64,000 bases of DNA from Cytophagales bacterium (GTDB lineage: Bacteria > Bacteroidota > Bacteroidia > Cytophagales > Cyclobacteriaceae). The notes below the pieces were generated by a model. The model had not been told where the DNA came from and searched no databases. It saw nothing but the letters and a program-made list of their open reading frames with translations. Location of the stretch: contig JAFLBR010000001.1 in assembly GCA_017303795.1 (NCBI GenBank), positions 467,185-531,184 on the forward strand, written 5' to 3'. Of this stretch, positions 43,509 to 53,117 are shown piece by piece. The position numbers and the translations under genes were made by a program. How positions within the stretch are numbered: the stretch's first letter is position 1; each line of letters opens with the position of its first letter.

Positions 43509-44333
43509 TTGAAGAAAGTTTTTAAAGAAATTGCAAAAAGCTTACTCCGCAAGCTTGGACTCTTAAAATGGATTAGGAAAGTAATGTACAGCAGAAGTAA
43601 AAATAAGTTTGTAACTGCCTTTGAAGGAGTATCTCATTACGAATACAAAATCCGAAACCGTGTTGTAAAATTTTCAGTGGAAGACCCCTACTCAGCATCT
43701 TTTGTGGGATACTATCTGAATAATAAGGTATATGAGCCAGAAGCTGTTGAGTTACTCATGCAACAACTAACTCCGCAGGATGTATTTGTGGATGTAGGGG
43801 CTAACATCGGCTACTTCACTGCTGTTATGGGAGTTTGTTTGCCGGGCATTAAATTAGTTGCCTTTGAAATGGGGCATGAAAATTTTCGGATACTGGGGAG
43901 GAATATTGAATTGAACGGCCTAGCAAATGTGCAGACTTTTGAAGGTGCTGTTTCTGATCGTTCAGGCACATTGTTTCATCAAGATTCTGCCGTAGGGAAT
44001 GCTGTATTAAAAATTATGGAGGACAATAAGGATAATAATCCCGATATAGTAAAAGTAAAATCTGTTGCGCTGGATGAATTCTTCTCAGCGCTGAAGGAGA
44101 AACCAACTTTTGTAAAGATTGATGTAGAAGGCGCTGAAATGAAAGTGCTACAGGGAATGAAAGGGTTACTTGAGATGCAACTGAAGTTGTTGATTGAAAT
44201 TCATCCAAAGGACTTAATCGGGTTTGGTTCCAGCCGCGAGGAAGTATTGGAGTACCTTAAGTTTTTTTCCTTTACCATACAGCCAGTGCCGAATAACGAT
44301 CGTAAAAATGAATTGGTGTTTGCATGGAAGTAA
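43509..44333 (+). CDS. FkbM-family methyltransferase
   Basis: SAM-dependent methyltransferase of the FkbM type, 274 residues. Motif I is FVDVGANIGYFTAVMG, followed by KLVAFEMGHENFRIL, ELNGLANVQTFEGAVSD and PTFVKIDVEGAEMKVLQGM, the typical FkbM signature. It begins with TTG at 43509 (MKKVFKEIAKSLL). Enzymes of this family O-methylate sugars or polyketides. Here sugar methylation is the natural inference. The ORF overlaps the next gene by 10 bases. Confidence 0.92.
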   Translation: MKKVFKEIAKSLLRKLGLLKWIRKVMYSRSKNKFVTAFEGVSHYEYKIRNRVVKFSVEDPYSASFVGYYLNNKVYEPEAVELLMQQLTPQDVFVDVGANIGYFTAVMGVCLPGIKLVAFEMGHENFRILGRNIELNGLANVQTFEGAVSDRSGTLFHQDSAVGNAVLKIMEDNKDNNPDIVKVKSVALDEFFSALKEKPTFVKIDVEGAEMKVLQGMKGLLEMQLKLLIEIHPKDLIGFGSSREEVLEYLKFFSFTIQPVPNNDRKNELVFAWK

Positions 44334-45196
44334 AACAGAAATCATGGGGATACATCTATATCGCCATTGGCGAGATGTTTCGGCATGAAGCGGAGCAATC
44401 CTGTCGTTCACTGAAACGCTTTACAAAGCACCCGGTAGTACTCATAACTGATGATGAGAATTATAAGCCGGTTTATTTTGATGAAGTTATACAAGCAAAT
44501 GACCTGGGCCGTAGTTTTGAAGTAAAAATTACTGGTATGATGCGCTCACCCTTTCAGCGCACGGTTTTTCTGGATACCGACACCTTTGTATGCGCCAGTA
44601 TAGATCCTGTTTTTGACTTTCTTGATTATTTTGATTTCGCCATGACCCTTGATATGCACGGTCATAGCACTTCATTTTGGCGACAGTACCAGCCGGATTA
44701 TCATTTGATATTGAAAGATACCTTACATGAATTCAATACCGGAGTTGTTGGATTTGTTCGAAGTAAAGAGGTTGATGAGTTTTTTGACATCTGGCTTCAA
44801 ACCCATCGTGAACTGGGTATGTATGCGGATATGCCAACTTTTCGGGAAGCATTTTTGAAAAAGCCGGTGAGCGTTGGCATCCTCCCGCATGAATATAACT
44901 TTACCGGCATCAAGAGTATGGTAATGGCGTATACCACGGTACGCGTAATCCACGACCGGTTGGGAGAGAAATGGAACAACCTGCGTCCCCACATGGCTGA
45001 TTTCGTGTATATGGACAAACTAGCCAGGCGAATAAATCGCAAAACGTATAAGCGGCTGATCATTCCTTATCTAGGTGTTATTCCATTTACCTGGAATCCG
45101 TTTAATTTGAAAAGAAAAATCAAGTCATGGCTCGGTATTAAGGCAAGGAAAAAGCGCGAGTCATATTTTGTAAAAATAGAACAGAAGGCGAAATGA
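44324..45196 (+). CDS. Putative glycosyltransferase (GT8-like nucleotide-diphospho-sugar fold)
   Basis: 290 residues with a GT-A pattern: an N-terminal strand (WGYIYIAIGEMFRHEA), VVLITDD, then the D-x-D motif in RTVFLDTDTFVCASIDPVF. After that come HEFNTGVVGF and DMPTFREAFLK, similar to the acceptor side of glycogenin-like or GT8 enzymes. The C-terminal 60 residues are very basic and would contact the membrane. The specific family is not certain. Codon use is less AT-rich than in the genes before 43,500. ATGA overlap with the next gene. Confidence 0.75.
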   Translation: MEVKQKSWGYIYIAIGEMFRHEAEQSCRSLKRFTKHPVVLITDDENYKPVYFDEVIQANDLGRSFEVKITGMMRSPFQRTVFLDTDTFVCASIDPVFDFLDYFDFAMTLDMHGHSTSFWRQYQPDYHLILKDTLHEFNTGVVGFVRSKEVDEFFDIWLQTHRELGMYADMPTFREAFLKKPVSVGILPHEYNFTGIKSMVMAYTTVRVIHDRLGEKWNNLRPHMADFVYMDKLARRINRKTYKRLIIPYLGVIPFTWNPFNLKRKIKSWLGIKARKKRESYFVKIEQKAK

Positions 45197-46776
45197 CGAT
45201 TGATCTGATAGCGGATGCGTCTTGGCAGGGCGAGTGGCCGTGGGGAAAGGTTTATAAAAGTGATTTTTCTATACTTGCATTACAGCAAGTGGTAGAACAA
45301 ATTCTTGATCAATCGTCTGTAGGATACCTTTACTTTTACAAGGGAGATGTTTTACCGGAAGGAATAAATTGTATAGGGGAATGTGCGGTGAAACCTAACC
45401 GGATTTATACTGGCCACTACATAGCCTTTCCTGATTTGTTAAGCTACTCGGTTCCGTTGTCTTTTTTTAACTTTAAACCATTTGATAGTAAAAAGGAATA
45501 TTCAACATGGTTGGTTTCTCTGGAAAATTGCCTGATCGATAAAGCTTTACTAAAATCTTATTTTCTGGATGCGCGATTTGATTCGTTAGCCGGGGCTGGA
45601 GCCTGGTGGACTTTTCAACAATTGTTTTCAGGTGCTATAATTCGCTACACGCCACGGCTGAAGTATCAACAAGAAATCCAACCTATCCCGGTTAGCGATC
45701 AAATGCGTATAATTCAATATTTCATGGGGTTAAAATGGGGATTATGGACATGCATCCGCCTGTTAATAACCGGCAAGTTCTTCTCTGGGTTTAAGGGTAC
45801 GCGAATCTTGCTAAGATTAAAGTCGCAACAACCTTTGCCGGTTAACGCAATCGATTATAAAGGCTGGCGCCAGGCAACCTTGCCGGCAAACCCGAAGGTG
45901 TCTGTTCTTATACCAACCGTTGATCGTTATCCGTATTTATTCAAGATGTTGGAGCAGCTAAAGCTGCAAACGCTCAAACCGCTGGAAATATTGGTGATCG
46001 ACCAAACGCAGGAGGAATCCAGAAGGGCTATTACTATGGAGGGATTGCCTTTACGGGTGTTCACTATGCTTGAGGCAGGCCAGTGCCGGTCGCGCAACCT
46101 GGGGTTGCAACACACTACTGGAGACTACATTCTTTTTTTGGATGACGATGATGAAGTTTATCCTGAATTAATAGAAGATCACTTACGAAATCTGGCGTAT
46201 TTCGATGCCGATGTTTCATGTGGGTTATGCCAGGAGCCTGGCCAGGGGGAAGCACCAAAACATTTCCGCATGATTCGCATGGCGGATATCTTTTCTACCA
46301 ACAATGGAATGCTGAAGCGCAAGTTACTGGAGCAGGCTGGGAACTTTGATATGGTGTATGATCGCGGGCAAAAAGCCGATGGCGATCTGGGAGCCCGTTT
46401 GTACCGGTCGGGTGCATTGTTGGTGATGAACCCTGAAATAAAAGTGATTCATCATCGTGCGCCCAGTGGGGGCTTGCGAAAACATAATGTGCGCAAGGTA
46501 ACGTATGCCAGCAGTCGCAATACGGTTACGCATTTCCGGTTGCCTCATGTCACCGAACTTTACTTTAATCTGAAAAATCTGACTAAAGTACAGCAGCGCG
46601 AATACCGGTGGCACAGTATAGTAGGAACCTTTAGCATTCGCGGAAATATGCTAAAGAAGTTGTTGAAAATAGGGTGGGCACTGGTGTGTTTATCAGGTAA
46701 CCTGCTAGAGCTACGTAGGCGCTCTAACATGGCCTCCCGAATTTATACGGAGACATTTACCAAAGCAACTTCCTGA
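45193..46776 (+). CDS. Family 2 glycosyltransferase with long N-terminal domain
   Basis: 527 residues in two parts. The first about 230 have no recognisable domain but include a possible glycan-related or acceptor region (WPWGKVYKSDFSILALQQ). The second part is a GT-A domain: VSVLIPTVDRYPYLFKMLEQ, ILVIDQTQEES, AGQCRSRNLGLQHTTGDYI, and LFLDDDDEVYPELIE as the metal site. The N-terminal part may be a degenerate second transferase domain. ATGA overlap with the upstream gene. Confidence 0.85.
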   Translation: MTIDLIADASWQGEWPWGKVYKSDFSILALQQVVEQILDQSSVGYLYFYKGDVLPEGINCIGECAVKPNRIYTGHYIAFPDLLSYSVPLSFFNFKPFDSKKEYSTWLVSLENCLIDKALLKSYFLDARFDSLAGAGAWWTFQQLFSGAIIRYTPRLKYQQEIQPIPVSDQMRIIQYFMGLKWGLWTCIRLLITGKFFSGFKGTRILLRLKSQQPLPVNAIDYKGWRQATLPANPKVSVLIPTVDRYPYLFKMLEQLKLQTLKPLEILVIDQTQEESRRAITMEGLPLRVFTMLEAGQCRSRNLGLQHTTGDYILFLDDDDEVYPELIEDHLRNLAYFDADVSCGLCQEPGQGEAPKHFRMIRMADIFSTNNGMLKRKLLEQAGNFDMVYDRGQKADGDLGARLYRSGALLVMNPEIKVIHHRAPSGGLRKHNVRKVTYASSRNTVTHFRLPHVTELYFNLKNLTKVQQREYRWHSIVGTFSIRGNMLKKLLKIGWALVCLSGNLLELRRRSNMASRIYTETFTKATS

Positions 46777-46785
46777 TAGCAACGT

Positions 46786-47868
46786 ATGCGGATTTTACAT
46801 GTGATTAGTAACCTCGAAGTAGGCGGAGCTGAAAAAATGGTAGTAACCATTGCCAATGCTTCGGTTAACACAGGGCATACAGTAGGGGTGTGTTTGCTGG
46901 TAAACAGGGGGCCATTGGTCAGTGAATTAGATAAACGTGTTGAGTTGCATGAATTGAATCGCCAGTGGAGATTCGATTGGAAAGCGCTGAAAACGTTTGC
47001 CTCCCTGGCAAAGCAGTATGATCTGCTACACGTGCACCTGAAACATAATGTAAAGTATGTGTATGTGGTAAATCTTCTTTTTGGTATTCCGGTGCCGGTG
47101 CTCTTGCACGATCATTCGGCTGAAGTATTGGTGACGGGGGTACCTAAAACAAAACTTCCTTTTTTTGTGGTTTGGTGGTTGCGCAAGCAGCACTACCTGG
47201 CCGTAAGTGAACAATTGCTGCACTGGGCGGTTGTAAATTTTGGACTTAACCCGGCCAGGGCTACTTGGTTAGGCAATGCCATAGCATGCAAGCCGGTGGC
47301 GGAAGTAAAAAAAGAAGAATCGGATGTAATCAAAATATTGCTTGTCAGTAACTTCAGACGTATCAAAAATATTGAGTTTGCAGTGGAGCTTGTGGCTAAA
47401 ATGATGAAGCGGGAGATGAAGGTAACATTAGATATTGTAGGGAAGCCGCTGGACAGAGCGTACTATGATGAAATTAAAAATACAATTCAGGTACGTGGTC
47501 TTTCCGATAAAATTCAGATCCGCGAGGATGTATCTGATATAAGCATGATCATTCCGGCCTATACCCTGGGAATCCATTGTTCAAAGGCAGAAACGGGACC
47601 TTTAGTTTTGTTGGAGTTTATGTGCGGTGGGTTGCCTTTTGTTGCTTATTCAAGTGGAGACGTATCTATCGATGTAATTAAAAAGTACCCTAAGTTAATA
47701 GCTAAAGAATTTGATGTGAATGATTGGATTAATCGAATAAGATATTTATTTCTTAATTTGAAAAAGTATCATGGAGAGCTGAGAACTTTTGTTCAAATGA
47801 CATATTCGCATAGAAGATATAATTATAGACTTAATGACATTTATAAGTTAATACTTGATGCTGGCTAA
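46786..47868 (+). CDS. Family 4 glycosyltransferase
   Basis: GT-B glycosyltransferase of 360 residues. The N-terminal HVISNLEVGGAEKMVVTIANA is the classical glycine-rich opening. The second domain has IKILLVSNFRRIKNIEFAVELV, LDIVGKPLD and KAETGPLVLLEFMCGGLPFVA with the E-x7-E-type signature in modified form. The last about 70 codons are strikingly more AT-rich than the rest, matching the following GNAT gene and suggesting a recombination joint inside the gene. It overlaps the next gene by 11 bases. Confidence 0.88.
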   Translation: MRILHVISNLEVGGAEKMVVTIANASVNTGHTVGVCLLVNRGPLVSELDKRVELHELNRQWRFDWKALKTFASLAKQYDLLHVHLKHNVKYVYVVNLLFGIPVPVLLHDHSAEVLVTGVPKTKLPFFVVWWLRKQHYLAVSEQLLHWAVVNFGLNPARATWLGNAIACKPVAEVKKEESDVIKILLVSNFRRIKNIEFAVELVAKMMKREMKVTLDIVGKPLDRAYYDEIKNTIQVRGLSDKIQIREDVSDISMIIPAYTLGIHCSKAETGPLVLLEFMCGGLPFVAYSSGDVSIDVIKKYPKLIAKEFDVNDWINRIRYLFLNLKKYHGELRTFVQMTYSHRRYNYRLNDIYKLILDAG

Positions 47869-48292
47869 ATTTGAGATTGCTGATCTTGAAAAAAAATTAC
47901 TTCTTGGTCAGATGAGTGATTTTCTTAAAATTGACGAAGTAATTGGACAAGAGTTGTGGAGTGAATCGAACTTTTTATCCGATTTGCCAAATAAATGGAA
48001 TTTGTCGTTGATAGCTACGTCAAACAAGAAATTGATTGGATTTCTTATTGCATCGAGAAAAGAATTATCAATTCATATTCATCGCTTGGCAATTGAGCAA
48101 CAATTTCAATCTGATGGAATTGGAAAAACAATGGTTCTTCGATTAATCGAAAAAGGTGAATCATACAAACTGCCAATAACGCTGAAGGTTCATCAAGAAA
48201 ATATTCGGGCATTAAAGTTTTATAAAAAACTGGATTTTAAAAGCATGAGAAAATCGGGAACAAATATTGAAATGCAATTTATCAAAGGTTAA
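47858..48292 (+). CDS. GNAT-family N-acetyltransferase
   Basis: A 144-residue GNAT protein. The core acetyl-CoA site is IHRLAIEQQFQSDGIGKTMV (with the Q-x-x-G-x-G/A-like loop), and ENIRALKFYKKLDFK is the last conserved motif. The ATG at 47858 was chosen; a TTG three bases before is possible. In a polysaccharide cluster it may acetylate an amino sugar. The neighbouring deacetylase and WbqC genes fit amino-sugar chemistry, but the substrate is unknown. Codon use is strongly AT-rich. Confidence 0.85.
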   Translation: MLAKFEIADLEKKLLLGQMSDFLKIDEVIGQELWSESNFLSDLPNKWNLSLIATSNKKLIGFLIASRKELSIHIHRLAIEQQFQSDGIGKTMVLRLIEKGESYKLPITLKVHQENIRALKFYKKLDFKSMRKSGTNIEMQFIKG

Positions 48293-48302
48293 CAGTTAAT
48301 TT

Positions 48303-48923
48303 ATGTTTGAATTCAAAAACAAAACCATTTTTGCCATAGCCCCACACGTAGATGATGTTGAACTGGGTGCGGGTGGCACTATTTATCAGTTGGGTAAAAC
48401 AAATGAAGTTTATTATATCGGGTTATCATTACCTCCTTTGGTTAACAACGATACATTGTTGAGCGAGTTTCATAATAGCGCGGCCATACTGGGTATTAAG
48501 CCCGATCATGTTATTCTAAAGTCATACGATCCGCGCAATTTGTTCGATGTCCGCATGGAGATACTTCAGTTTTTCTACGACCTGAACAAACAATACAAAC
48601 CAGATTTGGTTTTTATACCGAACAGTAAGGACATTCACCAATCGCACGAAGTGGTATTTGCAGAAGGCAGGCGTGCGTTCAAGTATTCTTCTATATTGGG
48701 TTATGAGTTACCGTGGAATAGCTTTGATTTTAAAATGGATGTGTTTATAGAGTTAAATAAAGAATCTGTTGAAGCGAAGGTAAAAGCCATTAACGCCTAC
48801 GAAACACAAAAGAGCCGCATGTTCTTCTCTAACGATATTGTTGGTGATTTGGCACGTGTGCGCGGCAAGCAAATCGGTAAAGAATTTGCCGAATGTTTCG
48901 AGGTAATCCGGATGATTCTATGA
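48303..48923 (+). CDS. PIG-L (LmbE-like) family deacetylase
   Basis: Zinc-dependent N-deacetylase of the PIG-L/LmbE family, 206 residues. The N-terminal metal motif is APHVDDVELG (His15, Asp17/18, Glu20), and the second metal ligand group is the HQSHEVVFAE segment near residue 110. Family members remove acetyl from N-acetylglucosamine or related sugars, including lipid-linked sugars. The next gene (WbqC) overlaps by 4 bases (ATGA). A free amine made here could be re-acylated by the GNAT product upstream. Confidence 0.9.
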   Translation: MFEFKNKTIFAIAPHVDDVELGAGGTIYQLGKTNEVYYIGLSLPPLVNNDTLLSEFHNSAAILGIKPDHVILKSYDPRNLFDVRMEILQFFYDLNKQYKPDLVFIPNSKDIHQSHEVVFAEGRRAFKYSSILGYELPWNSFDFKMDVFIELNKESVEAKVKAINAYETQKSRMFFSNDIVGDLARVRGKQIGKEFAECFEVIRMIL

Positions 48924-49627
48924 TAGTAAGCATTCACCAACCACACTTTCTGCCTTGGCTGGGTTATTTCAATAAAGTATGGAACAGTGATGTATTTGTG
49001 TGGCTGCACAATGTACAGTATCGTAAAAACTATTTTCAAAGTCGTACAAAACTTAAAAACCCACATACTCAACAGGAATTTTGGTTAACAGTACCTGTGC
49101 GGGCCTCGTTGGGTATGCGTATTGATGAAGTGGTGGAGGTAAACGATCGTTGGCGAAAGCCCATGACAAAAACACTGGAACAGTTTTATAAGAAAACCCC
49201 TTACTTTAATGAACTGGGTCCTGAGTTAATCAATCTGATTCTTACCTGCGATTCCACCCTGGATAAACTCAACTATCAGTTTTTCGATTTGATTTTAAAA
49301 GCGCTAAAGTATCCGGGTAAACTGGTACGGGTTGAAGAACTTTTGCCCTTGAGTGAAGAGCCGAATCAACGCCTTATTGAAATTTGCAAGAAGGTAAATA
49401 CCTCCCATTACCTTGCCGGTAAGGGCGGTAAGAATTACTTAGATCCGATTCAGTGGAACGCTTCCGGTATTGAAGTTGTGTGGCAGGATTTTCAACCGGC
49501 CCATACGGTGTATCCGCAACAAGGTGAAAATTTTATTCCGGGGCTATCGGTTATAGACTGCCTTTTTAATACAGGCATTGATGAAACCCGCAGGTTAATA
49601 GCAACGGCATGGCAAGCGAACAAGTAA
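48920..49627 (+). CDS. WbqC-family protein
   Basis: A 235-residue protein of the WbqC family, named from an O-antigen cluster and of unestablished biochemistry. The hallmark N-terminus is IHQPHFLPWLGYFNKV (HQP-x3-PW). Other family stretches are VQYRKNYFQSRTKLK, HYLAGKGGKNYL and a final GLSVIDCLFNTG. The ATG at 48920 makes an ATGA overlap with the deacetylase; a longer frame starting at 48893 would overlap it more. The adjacent deacetylase makes amine acylation or aminoacylation an attractive but untested function. Confidence 0.9.
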   Translation: MIVSIHQPHFLPWLGYFNKVWNSDVFVWLHNVQYRKNYFQSRTKLKNPHTQQEFWLTVPVRASLGMRIDEVVEVNDRWRKPMTKTLEQFYKKTPYFNELGPELINLILTCDSTLDKLNYQFFDLILKALKYPGKLVRVEELLPLSEEPNQRLIEICKKVNTSHYLAGKGGKNYLDPIQWNASGIEVVWQDFQPAHTVYPQQGENFIPGLSVIDCLFNTGIDETRRLIATAWQANK

Positions 49628-50790
49628 ATAGCCCGGTATTTAAAGCCCGGTTGGGTACGATTACGCAAACCAATCATTGGCTGGAAACGGGAGGAGAGGT
49701 AATTGCATACGAACCGTATGTTCGAGAAATGCGCGTTTGGGCGGATTTATTTAATGATGTAGAAATTTTTACTCCAATAACAACATCACCCAAAAAGGGA
49801 AGCCTATGCACGTATGAGCGCGCTAATGTCTCCTTTCGCTTCGCCCGCTATGACACGCGTATTTTTAGTTGGGGTTTTCTGGTGCGCTTTTTTCAACTCC
49901 CGGTTGTGTTTTTTCAAATGGCCGCTTTTATTTGGCGCCACGACTTTTTGCTTATTCGAAGTCCGGGACATTTTTCATTTATGGCGCACATATTGGTCGT
50001 TCTGTTTCGCAAAAAAAGCATAACCAAATTTGCCGGATATTTTGGCTATTTTAATGGTGAACGAATTCCATCTATCCTTGAACGGTATTTCATACGGAAT
50101 TTTCTAGGGAAGCGTAACCTGGTGTTGGTTTACGGTAAAAGTTTTAAGCCAAATTTTATCAGCTACTTTCCACTATTACTTTCAAAACATGAAATTCAGC
50201 AACTAGAAATGCTAAATAAAGACCGTGCTACTCGTGATATCTTTCGGTTCTATTCGTTAGGTCGGCTTACAACAGTAAAGGGCTTTGATCTTGCTATAAG
50301 CGGCCTGGGCGAATTATACAAGGTACAACCAGAATTAGCATGGCATTACCACCTCATTGGTGATGGCCCTGAACAAGAGAAACTTAAAATGTTAGCACAA
50401 AGTTTGGGTATTGGTGATAGAATAACATTTGAAGGTAGACAGCCCTATTTTACAGCCATGCAAATGATAAAATGTGCAGATGCTGTTCTAATGCCGGGAG
50501 TGATGGAGGGTTGGCCAAAAGTTGTAGTTGAGGCATGGATTGCAGGTACAGTTCCTGTATGTGCAAATGCCGGATTATTACCACAAGTGATTAATAATGA
50601 AAGAAACGGATACCTCTTTAATCCTGATCCAAAGTCGATGGCCTCAGTTTGCCAGCAGGTTTTTCAATTAGGTACAGAAGAACGTAAGGAAATAGTAAAT
50701 AGAGGACGAGCACTTGCTCTTGAATTAAGTTCAGATTCTTTTAAGCGGGGAATTCAAGATTTATGCAATCAACGTTTAGCTATAAAATAA
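49609..50790 (+). CDS. Family 4 glycosyltransferase
   Basis: GT-B glycosyltransferase of 393 residues, overlapping WbqC by 19 bases. The N-terminal domain contains the hydrophobic FFQMAAFIWRHDFLLIRS. The nucleotide-binding domain has LGRLTTVKGFDLAISGL, IGDGPEQEKLKMLAQ and MPGVMEGWPKVVVEAWIAG (E-x7-E). Specificity unknown. The gene starts with GC-richer codons and turns AT-rich after about 50,200. Confidence 0.9.
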   Translation: MASEQVNSPVFKARLGTITQTNHWLETGGEVIAYEPYVREMRVWADLFNDVEIFTPITTSPKKGSLCTYERANVSFRFARYDTRIFSWGFLVRFFQLPVVFFQMAAFIWRHDFLLIRSPGHFSFMAHILVVLFRKKSITKFAGYFGYFNGERIPSILERYFIRNFLGKRNLVLVYGKSFKPNFISYFPLLLSKHEIQQLEMLNKDRATRDIFRFYSLGRLTTVKGFDLAISGLGELYKVQPELAWHYHLIGDGPEQEKLKMLAQSLGIGDRITFEGRQPYFTAMQMIKCADAVLMPGVMEGWPKVVVEAWIAGTVPVCANAGLLPQVINNERNGYLFNPDPKSMASVCQQVFQLGTEERKEIVNRGRALALELSSDSFKRGIQDLCNQRLAIK

Positions 50791-50800
50791 TTTTACGGTT

Positions 50801-52120
50801 TTGAAGAAATACTTAACGCTTACAGTTCTACATATCCTTTTGGGGATTATGATTGCCAATTACCGTGATCTTTCCTTTCCTTTTGGATTGATAGTTCTAA
50901 CAGTAGCAACCTTTCACATCTTATATTCCCGTAATCAGAACAATCAGGCAGCCTTTTGGGCAGCTTATATGGTTGGGCTTGAAATATTGCTACGCATGAC
51001 GGGAGGATTTTTAGTGTATGAAGCAGGCAAATATTCAGTTGTATTTTTCCTTGCTTTAGGGTTGCTGACTGAAAAAGCACCACGCCCTCAACCGTTGCCA
51101 ATTTTTTTTTATGCTTTTTTGTTAATCCCGTCAATTGCTGTTGTAGATTTTCCGGACTTCTTGCATTTCCGCAAGGATGTTTCTTTTAACCTATCAGGTC
51201 CGCTATCCTTGATAATCTGCACCATCTACTTTTATAAGCGTTTGCAAAACCTCGAATCGTTGATTTCCATTTTAAGGCTTGTTGTTTTGCCATTGATCAG
51301 TGTTATAGTATACCTGACTTTGGTCACTCCAGAACTGTCAGAAATAGAATACGGAACGCAGTCTAATTTCAAAGCGAGTGCTGGCTTTGGCCCGAATCAA
51401 ATTTCAATTATCATGGGTTTGGGCATTCTTATTACTGGTTTAGCTTTGTACTTTGGCAAAACTATAACGGGTATGTTTATAGGAGATTTACTTCTTATGG
51501 CTTCCCTTTTAGTTCGAGGTTTAGCAACCTTTTCAAGAGGCGGTATGATTGGTGGCGTGGCCGCTCTGGGTATTCTTGTTCTTTTTAGTTTTCTTTTCTC
51601 AAACCGGGTTATCCCATTGCCAAAAGCCATAGCGTATTCTTTGGGGGCTTTTATGATTGTATTACTCTCATGGAACTATGTAAATGAGATATCAGAAAAC
51701 CGACTCCAGTACCGATACCAGGGAATAAATTACCGCACTGGGCAAGCTAAGGATATTACATCTGGTAGATTATTAATACTTGAACATGAGTTAAATCTGT
51801 TTTACGAAAATCCTTTGATGGGCATTGGTCCTGGCATGATTCGCGAAATTGCCTTGCGAGGTAATTACGTGGCTAATACCCATTCTGAATACTCAAGAAC
51901 TTTAGCTGAACATGGATTGCTGGGATTGCTGGGTGTATTAATACTTTTAATTTTTCCAATAAAATATATCTTACAACAACCCAAAGAACTCTACCCAATT
52001 TCATTTGCCATTATCTTTTTAGTTTTTTTTACAATGTTTCATTCCGCCATGAGACTAGCCATGCCAGGCTTTTTATTTGGACTAATTTTTTTTAGTTCAA
52101 CAAAACAAACCAGACCTTGA
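50801..52120 (+). CDS. O-antigen ligase / polymerase family membrane protein (Wzy/WaaL-like)
   Basis: Polytopic inner-membrane protein of 439 residues with about 10-12 hydrophobic segments. The Wzy_C region near the end shows ENPLMGIGPGMIREIALR and NTHSEYSRTLAEHGLLG, the periplasmic loop that contains the catalytic His of this family. Such enzymes either polymerise repeat units or ligate chains onto a lipid or protein acceptor. The start is TTG at 50801 (LKKYLTLTVLHILLG). In a locus with an exosortase, ligation to a protein or lipid is worth considering, but the sequence alone cannot tell ligase from polymerase. Confidence 0.9.
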   Translation: MKKYLTLTVLHILLGIMIANYRDLSFPFGLIVLTVATFHILYSRNQNNQAAFWAAYMVGLEILLRMTGGFLVYEAGKYSVVFFLALGLLTEKAPRPQPLPIFFYAFLLIPSIAVVDFPDFLHFRKDVSFNLSGPLSLIICTIYFYKRLQNLESLISILRLVVLPLISVIVYLTLVTPELSEIEYGTQSNFKASAGFGPNQISIIMGLGILITGLALYFGKTITGMFIGDLLLMASLLVRGLATFSRGGMIGGVAALGILVLFSFLFSNRVIPLPKAIAYSLGAFMIVLLSWNYVNEISENRLQYRYQGINYRTGQAKDITSGRLLILEHELNLFYENPLMGIGPGMIREIALRGNYVANTHSEYSRTLAEHGLLGLLGVLILLIFPIKYILQQPKELYPISFAIIFLVFFTMFHSAMRLAMPGFLFGLIFFSSTKQTRP

Positions 52121-52145
52121 TTTTACTTACCTTAAAAGTAGCAGT

Positions 52146-53117
52146 ATGCGTGTGTTGGTTATAACCACCGAGTGGCCAACACCCCAACAACCTTTTAGAG
52201 TTCCTTTTCTGACAAGGCAAATAGAGTTGTTACAGAACAGGGGTATAGAACTTGAAATTTTTCATTTTGAAGGAAAGAAAAATCCAATCAATTATCTCAA
52301 AGCATATTTTGCATTTCTAAAAAAAATCCGAAAGAAAAAGTATGATTTGGTACATGCACAATGGGGTCAATCGGCTTTGCCTGCTTTGTTTTCTGACCTT
52401 CCTTTGATAATTACTTTTAGAGGAAGTGATTTGCAGGGTATAACTAATTCCAAAGGAACTTATTCAGTACTTGGAAAAATTCTCTATAAGATTAGTTGCT
52501 TTGGTGCAGGAAAGGCGCATGCTGTTATGTTGGTTTCGGCTAGTATGCGAAAATTATTACCTGATATAAACGATGCAAAAATTAAAATTGTGCCATCGGG
52601 AGTAAACCTAAATTTGTTTTCTCCATTGAATTCGCTCGATTGTCGTTTAAAATTAGGTTTTGATGCCCAGAAGAAAATAATACTTTTTGGAGGTGATCCT
52701 GAGCGAACTGATAAGCGGTACTACCTGGCCAACGAAGCGTTGAGCTATATTGACAAAAGATTTGATATTGAATTATTAACTGTTAAAAACATTGAACAAG
52801 TTAATATGCCACTTTATATAAATGCGGCTAATCTTGTATTACTTACCTCTAAACATGAAGGTTCTCCTAATATTATAAAAGAAGCACTCGCATGCAATAA
52901 ACCAGTTGTATCTGTAAATGTTGGCGATGTGGCTGAGCGAATAAGGAATGTGCGTGGATCTTGGGTAGTGGAGGATACCCCACAATCAATAGCCGCGGCA
53001 ATAACACGTGTGTTAGATTCGAAGGACGAATATGAATCCAGGAGCAGTGTTTTGGAATTAGATGAGAATTTGATAACAGATCAAATAATTAATATTTATA
53101 AGCAACTATTAAAATGA
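52146..53117 (+). CDS. Family 4 glycosyltransferase
   Basis: GT-B glycosyltransferase of 323 residues. The N-terminal VLVITTEWPTPQQPFRVPFL and DLVHAQWGQSALPALF form the acceptor side. The second domain has IILFGGDPERTDKRY, LVLLTSKHEGSPNIIKEAL (E-x7-E signature) and PVVSVNVGDVAERI. Relatively short for the family but complete. ATGA overlap with the next gene. AT-rich codons. Confidence 0.9.
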   Translation: MRVLVITTEWPTPQQPFRVPFLTRQIELLQNRGIELEIFHFEGKKNPINYLKAYFAFLKKIRKKKYDLVHAQWGQSALPALFSDLPLIITFRGSDLQGITNSKGTYSVLGKILYKISCFGAGKAHAVMLVSASMRKLLPDINDAKIKIVPSGVNLNLFSPLNSLDCRLKLGFDAQKKIILFGGDPERTDKRYYLANEALSYIDKRFDIELLTVKNIEQVNMPLYINAANLVLLTSKHEGSPNIIKEALACNKPVVSVNVGDVAERIRNVRGSWVVEDTPQSIAAAITRVLDSKDEYESRSSVLELDENLITDQIINIYKQLLK

